The notes beneath the pieces are model-generated. The model was not told the DNA's origin. It saw only the letters and a list, made by a program, of their open reading frames with translations, and ran no database searches. Made by a program: the position numbers and the translations under genes. From CALDTK01 sp963837005 (lineage in GTDB: Bacteria > Bacteroidota > Bacteroidia > Chitinophagales > Saprospiraceae), in NCBI GenBank assembly GCA_963837005.1, contig CAWIMC010000013.1, positions 862,970 through 926,969 of the forward strand: 64,000 nucleotides of DNA, written 5' to 3'. Positions 16,755 to 27,568 of the stretch are shown piece by piece; positions within the stretch are counted from its first letter, which is position 1, and every line of letters starts with the position of its first letter.

Positions 16755-18935
16755 CTACTCCCGCACCTCCTCCGCTACGTAGATCACCGCCCCAAAGCCC
16801 CCGCCCTCCTTCATCACGACATCGAGTACATCACCCTTCGAAACAGTCGACCGCGTAATCTCCAACGCTTTCTTGTTTTTACGAAAGTGAGCATTCGCGG
16901 CATCCGCATACAGGTCAATGGTGTACGTGGTCCCCTCCGGTAGAAAGTCGAGCGCCACACTCACCGGCTGGTCCTTCGCCCCGGCGATCCCGCCGACGAA
17001 GTAGCGGTTCTCGTTGCGGACCTTACGGGCCATGACAGCGTACTCGCCGAGTTCACCGGCCAGCGGGTAGGTCGCGTCCCAGTTGGTGGCCATCTCGCGC
17101 AGGTAGGGCATGGCGGGGTGGTAGTTGCCGTCCTTTTCTAAGTAGCTCTCGGGGATGTCTGCGATCATCTGGATCGGGGCGTAGATCACGACGTAAGACC
17201 CGAGCTGGCCGCCGAGGGTTGAGAGGACCTCTTCGTCGGCGGCTTTGTAGCCTTCCATCTCGAGGTTGAAGATGCCGGGCGTGTAGTCGAACGGTCCCGC
17301 CAGGCAGCGGGTGTACACGAGGCCCGGGACGTGGCTCGGCTGGTTGACCTGGGTGAAGTCCCCGAAGGCGTTGTACTCCGTGCCGCGGGCGCCCTCGCCC
17401 GAGATGGCGTTGGGGAGGGTGCGTCGCTCGCCGGTGGGCTTGATGGGCTCGTGGACGTTGACGGCCACCTGGTAGCGGGCGGCCGTCTCGAACACCTTGC
17501 GGTAGTGGCGCACGCCATACTGCCCATGGTGCCACTCGCCGTTGGGGTAGTCGCCGACGTAGCCACTCTTGACGACGTGCAGGCCGAGCTCCTGCATTAG
17601 CGCGAAGGCCGTATCCATCTGCTGCTCGTAGCGCTCGGGCACGGCCGAGGTCTCGTGGTGCATGACGATGTCGACGCCCTTGGACTTGCCGTAGGCCACT
17701 ACCTCACGTAAGTCGTAGTCGGGGTAGGGCGTCACGAAGTCAAAGGCGTCGAGGCGGGCCACGGAGTCGAGCCAGACCTCCCAGCCGGTGTTCCAGCCCT
17801 CGACCAGCAGGCCGCCGATGTTGTTCTCGGCGCAGAAGTCGATGTAGCGCTTGACGTTGGCCGTATTCGCCGCGTGGCGGCCGGTGCCGCCGGTGTTGCC
17901 GCCACCCCCGGCTGCGTTTTGCCCAGAGGCGAGGTCCCAGGTGCCCTTGCCCAAAAACATCTCCCACCACACGCCCGCGTAGGTCTGCGGCTCGAACCAG
18001 TCCACCTCACCGAGTTCGTTGGGCGGGTTGAGGTTGAGCACGAGGTGGTTGTCGAGTAGATCAATGGCGCGGCGCTCAACGGCGATCGTGCGCCAGGGGG
18101 TCGAGAAGGGCAGGGCGCGCACGGCCTTCGCGGCGCGGTTCTGTGAGCCGGCCAGCGTCGAGCGAAACCCTTTGCCCGGCATGACCTCGAGCGTCATCTC
18201 GGGGTAGTCGACCAGGTCGGCCTCGTGAATCGAGAGGTGCGTGCCGTCGGCGAGCCGCATCGTAGCCGGGGTCATGATGGCATTGTTGGGCACCACGCGG
18301 CTGATGAGCTGCGGGCGGTCATCGTATTTCTTGGCGTCGATCTTGGACAGGGGCGTGAGCTCGAGGCGGTTCTCGTAGGAGTTCCAGTCGCCGGGACCCC
18401 AGTTGACGAGGGGGTCGCCGCTTACGCGAAACCCGGTGAGCTCTTCGAGGATTCGGACGGTATCCGATCCGAGGACCTCGCGGTTGGGAGCCTTAAAGAA
18501 GGTGTAGCGCAGGCCCAAACCATCATCGAAGAGGCGCGCCTCAACCGTAACGCTGAGTCCGGTGGTGGCGTGTTTTAGCGAAAGCGAGATAGCGGCGTAA
18601 TCGGCGTTTACCTCGGCCACCTCCCCCCAGGGCAAACTGTAGCTCTCGTTGCCGGTGGACTTGTCGACGGCGATCACCTCGAAAGTGCTGTCGAGGCGTC
18701 CGAGGCCCTCCAGTTCAAAACCGAGCGTCGAAGGCTCAACGTAGACGCTAGCGGAGTCCGTGCCGGCCGCCGGACCTGCCCCTAGTTGGTAGCTCACCCG
18801 GCCCTCGGCGCTCCGCGCGAAGACAACGCGGAGGCTTTCGTCTGGACTCACGACAAACGCCTCCGAGAGGTCGACACTGGAGGATTGGCTACAAGCCGCG
18901 AGGAGGGCCAGGCCGAGGACGAAGAGCATGCGCAT
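16755..18935 (-). CDS. GH97 glycoside hydrolase, SusB-like alpha-glucosidase
   Basis: About 726 residues with a lipoprotein signal (MRMLFVLGLALLAACSQ). The N-terminal half is the beta-sandwich of GH97 (SPDESLRVVF...), the middle the catalytic barrel (VDWFEPQTYAGVWWEMFLGKGTWDLA, then NVKRYIDFCAENNIGGLLVEGWNTGWE). Glutamates in MHHETS, NVHEPIKPTG and SGEGARGTEYN correspond to the base and acid residues described for the inverting alpha-glucosidase SusB, so this copy looks inverting rather than retaining. It would act on alpha-glucans in the periplasm. No SusC/SusD pair is adjacent; treS is the only nearby glucan gene. Confidence 0.88.
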   Translation of the reverse strand: MRMLFVLGLALLAACSQSSSVDLSEAFVVSPDESLRVVFARSAEGRVSYQLGAGPAAGTDSASVYVEPSTLGFELEGLGRLDSTFEVIAVDKSTGNESYSLPWGEVAEVNADYAAISLSLKHATTGLSVTVEARLFDDGLGLRYTFFKAPNREVLGSDTVRILEELTGFRVSGDPLVNWGPGDWNSYENRLELTPLSKIDAKKYDDRPQLISRVVPNNAIMTPATMRLADGTHLSIHEADLVDYPEMTLEVMPGKGFRSTLAGSQNRAAKAVRALPFSTPWRTIAVERRAIDLLDNHLVLNLNPPNELGEVDWFEPQTYAGVWWEMFLGKGTWDLASGQNAAGGGGNTGGTGRHAANTANVKRYIDFCAENNIGGLLVEGWNTGWEVWLDSVARLDAFDFVTPYPDYDLREVVAYGKSKGVDIVMHHETSAVPERYEQQMDTAFALMQELGLHVVKSGYVGDYPNGEWHHGQYGVRHYRKVFETAARYQVAVNVHEPIKPTGERRTLPNAISGEGARGTEYNAFGDFTQVNQPSHVPGLVYTRCLAGPFDYTPGIFNLEMEGYKAADEEVLSTLGGQLGSYVVIYAPIQMIADIPESYLEKDGNYHPAMPYLREMATNWDATYPLAGELGEYAVMARKVRNENRYFVGGIAGAKDQPVSVALDFLPEGTTYTIDLYADAANAHFRKNKKALEITRSTVSKGDVLDVVMKEGGGFGAVIYVAEEVRE

Positions 18936-18977
18936 GGGGTGCAAGTTAGTTGCGCCAACTATCGGCGGCGCGGGCGG

Positions 18978-18992
18978 GTTTTACGGAGACGT
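18978..18992 (+). repeat. GNRA mini-hairpin, ACG-GAGA-CGT
   Basis: GTTTTACGGAGACGT in the short divergent region between the GH97 and MBL-fold genes; the most changed strict member, with stem and loop both altered yet still pairing with a GNRA loop. Confidence 0.65.
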
Positions 18993-19011
18993 ACACCACT
19001 CTTGCCAACCC

Positions 19012-19815
19012 ATGCGCTTATCTCCTCTCCTGCTGTCTCTACTCGGCCTCGCCAGCACCGTTGCCTGTGTCGGGACCACCTCCACCGACACCTCAGAAAC
19101 CACCGACACTGCCATCACCGCCGAGACCATCGAGACGCGCGTTGAAGTGCTGCCGATCTCGCACGCGACCTTCGTCCTCACGGCTGGTGACCTCGTCGTA
19201 TACAACGATCCCGTCGGTGGCACGGGTAGTTTTGCAGGCATGCCCCCCGCCGATGTCATCCTCGTGAGCGACATCCACGGCGACCACCTCGACACGGCGA
19301 CACTCGGCGCGTTGTTGCGCGACAGCCTCTATACCAAGCCCGGTACGATGGTCGTGGCCCCGGTGGCCGTCCGCGATCAGCTCCCCACAATGATCGCGAG
19401 CCGCACTAAAGTGCTGGCCAACGGCGAAAAGGCGACCGTCAACGGCGTCCCTATCGAGGCCCTGCCGATGTACAACCTCCGCGAGGAGGCTCTCCAGTTC
19501 CACACCAAGGGCCGCGGCAACGGGTACGTCATTGAACTCGGCGGCGAGCGCATTTACATCGCTGGCGACACCGAGGACATCCCGGAGATGCGAAGCCTCA
19601 CGGACATCGACCGGGCTTTTGTCCCGATGAACCTACCCTACACCATGCCCGTCACCGCGGCGGCCGATGCGGTGCTGGCCTTCGCGCCTGGGATGGTGTA
19701 CCCGTACCACTACCGCGGGACAGAGGGTTTGAGTGACGTGGCGGCTTTCGCCAAAACCGTCGGCGCTGCGGGCAAGACGGAGGTGGTGCAATTGGATTGG
19801 TACCCGGGAGAGTAG
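19012..19815 (+). CDS. MBL-fold metal-dependent hydrolase, secreted lipoprotein
   Basis: The ATG at 19012 starts a lipoprotein signal (LLLSLLGLASTVAC); the upstream in-frame region is the divergent promoter. The protein has ISHATFVLTAGDLVVYNDPVGG, then the metallo-beta-lactamase motif SDIHGDHLD (in place of canonical HxHxDH the first His is Asp-Ile-His), GDTEDIPEM, and PYHYRGTEG. This matches the UPF0173/UlaG-like metallohydrolase branch. The substrate is unknown. The hairpin at 19743-19757 encodes AFAKT near the C-terminus. Confidence 0.8.
   Translation: MRLSPLLLSLLGLASTVACVGTTSTDTSETTDTAITAETIETRVEVLPISHATFVLTAGDLVVYNDPVGGTGSFAGMPPADVILVSDIHGDHLDTATLGALLRDSLYTKPGTMVVAPVAVRDQLPTMIASRTKVLANGEKATVNGVPIEALPMYNLREEALQFHTKGRGNGYVIELGGERIYIAGDTEDIPEMRSLTDIDRAFVPMNLPYTMPVTAAADAVLAFAPGMVYPYHYRGTEGLSDVAAFAKTVGAAGKTEVVQLDWYPGE
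19743..19757 (-). repeat. GNRA mini-hairpin, GGC-GAAA-GCC
   Basis: Exact minus-strand copy, antisense in the MBL-fold gene (AFAKT). Confidence 0.85.
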
Positions 19816-19893
19816 GGGTTGGGAGACGTGACAGCAAAGAAACACGGAGGTGCAGAGACTTGGCGGGGGCTGCAGGTCTAAGCGAGACGCTTC

Positions 19894-22647
<2,754 letters not shown>

Positions 22648-22654
22648 CGGTTTT

Positions 22655-22794
22655 GGGAGGGTTGGCTGGTTGCTTGGTTGCTTGGTTGGCTGGTTGCTTG
22701 GTTGGCTACTTATTTGGTGGGCTATGCTTGCGTGGGCGCGGCGGCCAGACGGGTCACCAAACAACCTACAAACCAAGTCACCAAACAACCAAAA
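22655..22794. repeat. Low-complexity GGTTG/CAACC inverted repeats upstream of dsbD
   Basis: 22655-22708 is built from GGTTGCTTGGTTGGCT-like units, and 22755-22794 from the complementary ACCAAACAACC units, so the stretch can fold on itself. A similar arrangement lies on the other side of purQ (23528-23635). Confidence 0.7.
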
Positions 22795-22810
22795 CGATTG
22801 AATAAAGAAC

Positions 22811-23524
22811 CTACAATGCCCGCGCCACATTGCCCGTGAGCAGTCCTTCGAGCAACAGGCGCCCGTCAGTATTACCGAGCAGTCCTTCCGCGGCCCGCTC
22901 GGGGTGCGGCATCATGCCGATGACGTTGCGCCCAGCGCTACAGATGCCGGCGATGTTGCGGGCCGATCCGTTTGGGTTGGCGGCATCGGTGACGTGGCCG
23001 TCCGCGTCGCAGTAGCGGAACAGCACCTGGTCGTTGGCCTCCAGTTCGTCGAGGAGGGCCTCGGAGGCGTAGTAGCGGCCATCGGCATGCGCGATGGGGA
23101 TGCGGTAGGCGCGGTCCAGCTCGAGCGTGCGCGTCAGGTCGGAGTCGAGCGTCTCTGCCTTAAGGTGCACGTTGCGGCAGATGAAGCGCTGACCTTCATT
23201 GCGCAGGAGGGCACCCGGTAGCAACTCTGCCTCGCACAAGATCTGAAAGCCGTTGCACACCCCCACGACTCTCCCGCCGGCCTTCGCGAAGGCGATGACG
23301 CCCTGCATCACGTGACTAAAGCGTGCGAGTGCGCCGGAGCGCAGGTAGTCCCCGTAGCTGAAGCCACCCGGCACGAGAATGGTATCGGTCGCGGGGTCGT
23401 AGTCGCTCAGGTCGGAGCGCTTGTGCCAGAGTTCTTCTACGGGCTGGCCGAGCACGGTGCCCATGACGTGGACGAGGTCGTGGTCGCAGTTGGAGCCGGG
23501 GAAGACGAGGACGCCGTATTTCAT
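22811..23524 (-). CDS. purQ: Phosphoribosylformylglycinamidine synthase, glutaminase subunit
   Basis: The ATG at 23524 gives 237 residues starting MKYGVLVFPGSNCDHDLV, the PurQ N-terminus. GGFSYGDYLRSGALARFS and the nucleophile Cys in VVGVCNGFQILCEAELLPGALLRN are present, and GMMPHPERA supplies the catalytic His and Glu. It produces ammonia from glutamine for the PurL step of purine synthesis. PurL and PurS are not in view, so the enzyme is of the multi-subunit type. Flanked on both sides by low-complexity inverted repeats. Confidence 0.95.
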   Translation of the reverse strand: MKYGVLVFPGSNCDHDLVHVMGTVLGQPVEELWHKRSDLSDYDPATDTILVPGGFSYGDYLRSGALARFSHVMQGVIAFAKAGGRVVGVCNGFQILCEAELLPGALLRNEGQRFICRNVHLKAETLDSDLTRTLELDRAYRIPIAHADGRYYASEALLDELEANDQVLFRYCDADGHVTDAANPNGSARNIAGICSAGRNVIGMMPHPERAAEGLLGNTDGRLLLEGLLTGNVARAL

Positions 23525-23527
23525 GTT

Positions 23528-23635
23528 GAAGAGTTGTTTGGTTGGGAGGTTGTTTGGTTCGCTATCGCGGGGGCGTGTCGAAGGCGGTAAGACAGGCCAT
23601 TCAAATAACCGTCCAACCAACTAACCAAACAACCC
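23528..23635. repeat. Low-complexity GGTTGTTTGGTTGG inverted repeats upstream of purQ
   Basis: A GTTGTTTGGTTGGGAGGTTGT-like block near 23533-23558 is complemented by AACCAACTAACCAAACAACC near 23613-23633. It occupies the purQ 5' region and the 3' end of the membrane-protein gene. Confidence 0.7.
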
Positions 23636-23652
23636 TCCCTACGGGCCGCAAA

Positions 23653-24642
23653 TTACTCCAGCATAGCCACGTAGCCGTAACCGCCGAGGATACATAGCAG
23701 GCTGGCGAAGAGAATCACGTTCGAAGGTTTTCGCGGAAGCTCGATCAGCAGTACCCCGAGCAGCACGCTCAGCGGGGCGAGGACATAGGCCATCGGCCTT
23801 TCGGCAAAACTTCCACTCAGCAGCAAGGCCACCCACCCGAAGAAGAGTAGGGTGTACCACATCCTGTGAGCGCGTTGCTCCTGGACGGGGCGGCGGGTGG
23901 TGAGGTGCCCATAGGCGACGACGACACCGAGGGTAATTGCGGCCAGGATACCGAGCGGTACGACAGCCGCTTGTAGGTCGGCTAGCGTCGGAAGCACAAA
24001 AGCCCCCTGCCACAGCGGAGCTACGTCGAGGCTTGCCCCTCCGCCGAACACGTACTGCCACATGAGCCAGAGCAGCGGGAAGACCGTCACCCCGAGGCCG
24101 TAGCCGAGCAGGTCACTGCCGCGGACCTTGCGAAGCTGCACCAAGGCCACGAGTCCCCCGAGCGCGAACCACACGAACGATACGTGCAGCATCCACGCCA
24201 CCCCGATGTACAGACCGGTATTAAAGATCGGGAGGGCCTCCGACTGCTGGCGGTAGGTGTTGAAGAGGTGGTGGGCCGCCAAGGCGATGGCCAGCGCGGC
24301 AAGCAGGCGTGGGTCGAACCCGAGCCACGGCAGCAGCGCCGAGGCGAGCAGAATGCTCACCAGCGTCGGGGCCGTGCCGGCCGTGGCGAGGCGGTACTGC
24401 TGGATCGAGAAAGAGCCTACGAAGCCGACGAACGTGGCGACTACTACTCCGAGACCCCACTGCACCCAGGTCAGGCCAGCGAGTGCCTCTTGAAGCGACA
24501 GGCCCCACGCCCCGTCGTCCGCACCGGGGGCGGGTCCGGCGGCCGGTGCGTCGTAGGCGAGGACCGCGAGTCGTAGCACGGTGGCAATGCCCAACAGCGG
24601 CACGAGGGCCACCCACTGAAACGACCGAAAAAGCTGGATCAT
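23653..24642 (-). CDS. Polytopic membrane protein of unknown function
   Basis: The ATG at 24642 (MIQLFRSFQWVALVPLLG) gives 329 residues with about ten hydrophobic helices (LTWVQWGLGVVVATFVGFVGSF, LLAALAIALAAHHLFNTY, VAWMLHVSFVWFALGGLVALVQLRKV and others). The pattern resembles Bacteroidota proteins of the DUF6427 type, although I cannot confirm this. It is divergent from the polyprenyl synthetase gene with only 40 bases between starts, so their promoters overlap; a role in membrane lipid or quinone biology is only a guess. Confidence 0.7.
   Translation of the reverse strand: MIQLFRSFQWVALVPLLGIATVLRLAVLAYDAPAAGPAPGADDGAWGLSLQEALAGLTWVQWGLGVVVATFVGFVGSFSIQQYRLATAGTAPTLVSILLASALLPWLGFDPRLLAALAIALAAHHLFNTYRQQSEALPIFNTGLYIGVAWMLHVSFVWFALGGLVALVQLRKVRGSDLLGYGLGVTVFPLLWLMWQYVFGGGASLDVAPLWQGAFVLPTLADLQAAVVPLGILAAITLGVVVAYGHLTTRRPVQEQRAHRMWYTLLFFGWVALLLSGSFAERPMAYVLAPLSVLLGVLLIELPRKPSNVILFASLLCILGGYGYVAMLE
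23796..23810 (-). repeat. GNRA mini-hairpin, GCC-GAAA-GGC
   Basis: Swapped-stem copy in sense in the membrane-protein gene (FAERP). A degenerate relative (GTTTTCGCGGAAGCT) lies at 23727-23741. Confidence 0.8.
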
Positions 24643-24682
24643 AGGCGCCGGCCAAGGTAGTGTACCTACCTTCGCCGCCCGT

Positions 24683-25660
24683 ATGGCAAGTCCTTCGCTA
24701 AGCGATATCCAGGCCCCCGTGAAGGCGGAGTTGCGGCAGTTCGAGAAGCACTTCCGCGGCGCGATGCAGAGCCCGGTGCCCTTGCTCGACAAGATCACGA
24801 ATCACATCCTGCGGCGCAAGGGCAAGCAGATGCGACCGCTATTCGTGTTCCTGAGTGCGGGTCTGGCCGGGGGCGTCACCGAGCGCAGCTACCACGCGGC
24901 AAGTCTGGTAGAACTCTTGCACACCGCCACGCTCGTGCATGACGACGTGGTGGACGACTCACAGGAGCGACGGGGCTTCTTTAGCGTGCAGGCGCTGTGG
25001 GGCAAGAAGATTGCGGTGCTGGTGGGCGACTATCTGCTGAGTCGGGGTCTGCTGCTGGCGCTCGACAACAAGGGCTACGACCTGTTGCACATCCTGAGCG
25101 TGGCCGTGCGCGAGATGTCGGAGGGGGAATTATTGCAGATACAGAAGGCACGGCGGCTCGACATCGACGAGGCGGTGTACTTCGAGGTGATCCGCCAGAA
25201 AACGGCCAGCCTAATTGCAGCAGCTTGTGCCTCAGGTGCGGCCAGCGCCGGAGCGGATGAGGCGACCATCGAACGGGCGCGCGTCATGGGCGAGAAAGCC
25301 GGTATCGCCTTCCAGATCAAGGACGACCTGCTGGACCTCGGCGCCGAAGACATCGGCAAACCGCTCGGCATCGACATCAAGGAGAAGAAGATGACGCTCC
25401 CGCTGATTTACGCGCTCCAGGTGGCTGACCCGAAGGAGCGACGCGCGATGCTGAAGCTGATTCGTAATGGGTCGGACAAGCCGGACAACGTGCGGCAAGT
25501 GGTCGATTTCGTGCGTGCGAGCGGCGGACTCGACTACGCACGCCGCAAGATGGACGAGTACCTGTTGGACGCGCGGGCGGAGTTGGCGGGTTTTGGCGAA
25601 AGCCCTTATCGAGATAGTCTGAATGACTTGCTGACGTATGTGACGGTGCGGCGCAAGTAG
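24683..25660 (+). CDS. Polyprenyl diphosphate synthase
   Basis: 325 residues. The first Asp-rich motif is LVHDDVVDDSQERRG, the second is FQIKDDLLDLGAEDIGKPLGIDIKEKKMTLPLIYAL, and GKQMRPLFVFLSAGL forms the substrate-binding start. This is the IspB/IdsA trans-prenyltransferase family, which condenses IPP with allylic diphosphates to make the side chain of menaquinone or similar. Chain length cannot be read with confidence. The mini-hairpin 25590-25604 encodes GFGES at a normally variable position close to the C-terminus, without an indel. Confidence 0.9.
   Translation: MASPSLSDIQAPVKAELRQFEKHFRGAMQSPVPLLDKITNHILRRKGKQMRPLFVFLSAGLAGGVTERSYHAASLVELLHTATLVHDDVVDDSQERRGFFSVQALWGKKIAVLVGDYLLSRGLLLALDNKGYDLLHILSVAVREMSEGELLQIQKARRLDIDEAVYFEVIRQKTASLIAAACASGAASAGADEATIERARVMGEKAGIAFQIKDDLLDLGAEDIGKPLGIDIKEKKMTLPLIYALQVADPKERRAMLKLIRNGSDKPDNVRQVVDFVRASGGLDYARRKMDEYLLDARAELAGFGESPYRDSLNDLLTYVTVRRK
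25590..25604 (+). repeat. GNRA mini-hairpin, GGC-GAAA-GCC
   Basis: Exact copy in sense in the polyprenyl synthase gene, read in the third frame as GFGES. Confidence 0.85.
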
Positions 25661-25720
25661 GGGGCCTACGGAAAGCCAAGATTCGAGAGGCGACTTCTGC
25701 GCTGTCTGCAAATTGGATAT

Positions 25721-25769
25721 TTTTGGACTAGCTTGGATTTTGGCCAAAAGTGTCTACATTTGTCCAAAA
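25721..25769. promoter_or_regulatory. Putative operator array upstream of the Fic gene
   Basis: TTTTGGAC at 25721-25728 is matched by its complement GTCCAAAA at 25762-25769, and a perfect 12-base palindrome TTTTGGCCAAAA lies between at 25738-25749. The array ends 9 bases before the fic ATG, so bound protein would block initiation. The winged HTH at the Fic C-terminus is the obvious candidate ligand. Confidence 0.6.
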
Positions 25770-25778
25770 TAGTCGATC

Positions 25779-26930
25779 ATGGAGCGCTTACTACGATTTG
25801 ATGATTTACGGGCTGTGGCGATCGAGAATTCCATCGCCCAGGTAGACGCCTACCGCGACGGCTGGCAGGACCGTCACTTACTGAAGGTGGACGTTCTCGC
25901 CGAGCTCAAACAGATGTCGAGTGTACAGAGCGTGGGCTCTTCTACGCGTATCGAAGGCTCTACGATGACCGATGCCGAAATCGCAACCCTCATCAACAAG
26001 CTCGAGATTACCTCCCTCGCCTCTCGCGATGAGCAAGAGGTTGCAGGATATGCTGCGACTTTGAAGATCATCTACGAGGCGCAGACCTTTCTCGACTTTG
26101 GTCGATCCAACGTCCTCACGCTCCACAAAGAACTCCTCCGCTTCAGTGACCGCGACGAGCGCCACCGCGGGAGCTACAAGCAACACTCCAACCGCGTCGT
26201 GGCCACCGATGCCTCGGGTGAGCAACGTACTATCTTCAGGACTACCGAGCCGATGATGGTCGAGCAGGAGATGGACGCGCTCTTCGCCAGGTACGAGGGC
26301 CAGCTCGCCGAGCCGACGCACCATCCGCTCGTGACCATCGCTGCGGTGGTCTACGAGTTTCTCAGCATCCACCCGTTCCAGGATGGAAACGGGCGCTTGT
26401 CGAGGCTCATCACGACATGGCTGCTGCTTCGACACGGGTACAGCTTCATTCCTTACGCCTCTTTCGAGCGCGTCATCGAGCGCCACAAGTCCGACTACTA
26501 CCGCAATCTGATGAGCGGGCAGCGCTACCGCGGTACAGAGCACGAGGTGATCAGTTCGTGGGTACTATTCTTCACGAAATGCCTGGTCGAACTCACGCAG
26601 GACCTGGAGAAAAACATCAAAGATCTCGAACGCGGCCGTGGCCCGAACGATGACGGGCGCAGCGATGACGGTACGATACCCTACGACGTGACGCCACGGC
26701 CGCCGACGATGTTGAGCGAGCCGTGCACCCCTGCCTACCTCAGCGTCAAGGAGGAGAAAGTGCTCACGTACTTTGATCGGCATGACACCCTGAGCATCAC
26801 GGAGGTAGACGCGCTCGTGCCGCAGATTTCGCGTTCGTCGACGAAAAACTACCTGCGGCGCCTCGTGGAAACAGGCCATTTGCGGCGCCGTGGGAGGGGC
26901 CGAGCGACTGTCTATGAGCGAGTGAAGTGA
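25779..26930 (+). CDS. Fic-family AMP-transferase-like protein with C-terminal winged HTH
   Basis: 383 residues. The catalytic loop HPFQDGNGRLSRL (near 197-209) is fully canonical for Fic AMPylating enzymes. An inhibitory-helix motif SSTRIEG lies in the N-terminal region (class II arrangement, (S/T)xxxE(G/N)), so the enzyme should be self-inhibited. The last 70 residues (VKEEKVLTYFDRHDTLSITEVDALVPQISRSSTKNYLRRLVETGHLRRRGRGRATVYE) form a winged HTH. There is no separate antitoxin. The target is unknown. The HTH and the palindromes in front of the gene suggest autoregulation. Confidence 0.9.
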   Translation: MERLLRFDDLRAVAIENSIAQVDAYRDGWQDRHLLKVDVLAELKQMSSVQSVGSSTRIEGSTMTDAEIATLINKLEITSLASRDEQEVAGYAATLKIIYEAQTFLDFGRSNVLTLHKELLRFSDRDERHRGSYKQHSNRVVATDASGEQRTIFRTTEPMMVEQEMDALFARYEGQLAEPTHHPLVTIAAVVYEFLSIHPFQDGNGRLSRLITTWLLLRHGYSFIPYASFERVIERHKSDYYRNLMSGQRYRGTEHEVISSWVLFFTKCLVELTQDLEKNIKDLERGRGPNDDGRSDDGTIPYDVTPRPPTMLSEPCTPAYLSVKEEKVLTYFDRHDTLSITEVDALVPQISRSSTKNYLRRLVETGHLRRRGRGRATVYERVK

Positions 26931-26947
26931 TATTACCTTCCCGCCCT

Positions 26948-27508
26948 ATGACCACCCTCGAAGCCATCCACAATCGCCGCTCTTTGCGTCCCGGCGAGTA
27001 CTCCGACCAGCCCATCTCCAAGGAGACGATCGAGAAGCTCATCGCCGCCGCCAATGCCGCGCCGAGTCACAAGCGCACCTACCCGTGGCGCTTTATCGTG
27101 TTCGAGTCGGCTTCCGCCAAAACCCACCTCGGGGAGTACCTCGCCGACGTGGAAGCCGCGAATGCGGCAGCGCCCGTACCCGAGATCAAGCTCCGCAAGA
27201 CGCGTGAGCGCCCTGGTCTCGCCGCCGCCGCCATCGCGATTGTGATGAAGCCCGACCTCGAGAAGCTCCCGGAGTGGGAGGAGATCAGTGCCACGGCCAG
27301 CGCGGTGCAAAATCTTTGGCTTGCGGCCACGGCCGAGGGCTTGGGCGGCTACTGGAGTTCGCCGGGGGCCATGACGAGTGGCGCGGAGGAGTATTTGGGT
27401 ATGCAGGAGGGCGAGAAGTGTCTCGGGCTCTTCTACCTCGGGTACCCGAAGCTGGAGCCCGCGCCGATCGTGCGGCCGGAGGTACACGCGAAGGTGGTGT
27501 GGCGGTAG
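26948..27508 (+). CDS. Nitroreductase-family protein
   Basis: The ATG at 26948 gives 186 residues: TLEAIHNRRSLRPGEYSDQPISKETIEKLIAAANAAPSHKRTYPWRFIVF is the FMN-binding start (R-R-S and the NAAPSH segment), and LWLAATAEGLGGYWSSPGA and CLGLFYLGYPK close the fold. It is an FMN-dependent NAD(P)H oxidoreductase; the substrate is not predictable. The start lies 17 bases after the Fic stop, so they may be co-transcribed. The hairpin at 27109-27123 encodes SAKT. Confidence 0.88.
   Translation: MTTLEAIHNRRSLRPGEYSDQPISKETIEKLIAAANAAPSHKRTYPWRFIVFESASAKTHLGEYLADVEAANAAAPVPEIKLRKTRERPGLAAAAIAIVMKPDLEKLPEWEEISATASAVQNLWLAATAEGLGGYWSSPGAMTSGAEEYLGMQEGEKCLGLFYLGYPKLEPAPIVRPEVHAKVVWR
27109..27123 (-). repeat. 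GNRA mini-hairpin, GGC-GGAA-GCC
   Basis: GGAA-loop copy on the minus strand, antisense in the nitroreductase gene. Confidence 0.8.
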
Positions 27509-27568
27509 CCCCCGAATACGCAATCCATCGTATGGCCCCGCCCCGTGCCCCCGGACGTACTTCGCTTC

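Noticed and set aside
17915..17929. GTTTTGCCCAGAGGC as a mini-hairpin family member
   Set aside because: The stem GCC/GGC pairs, but the loop CAGA is not GNRA, so it was left out of the strict list.
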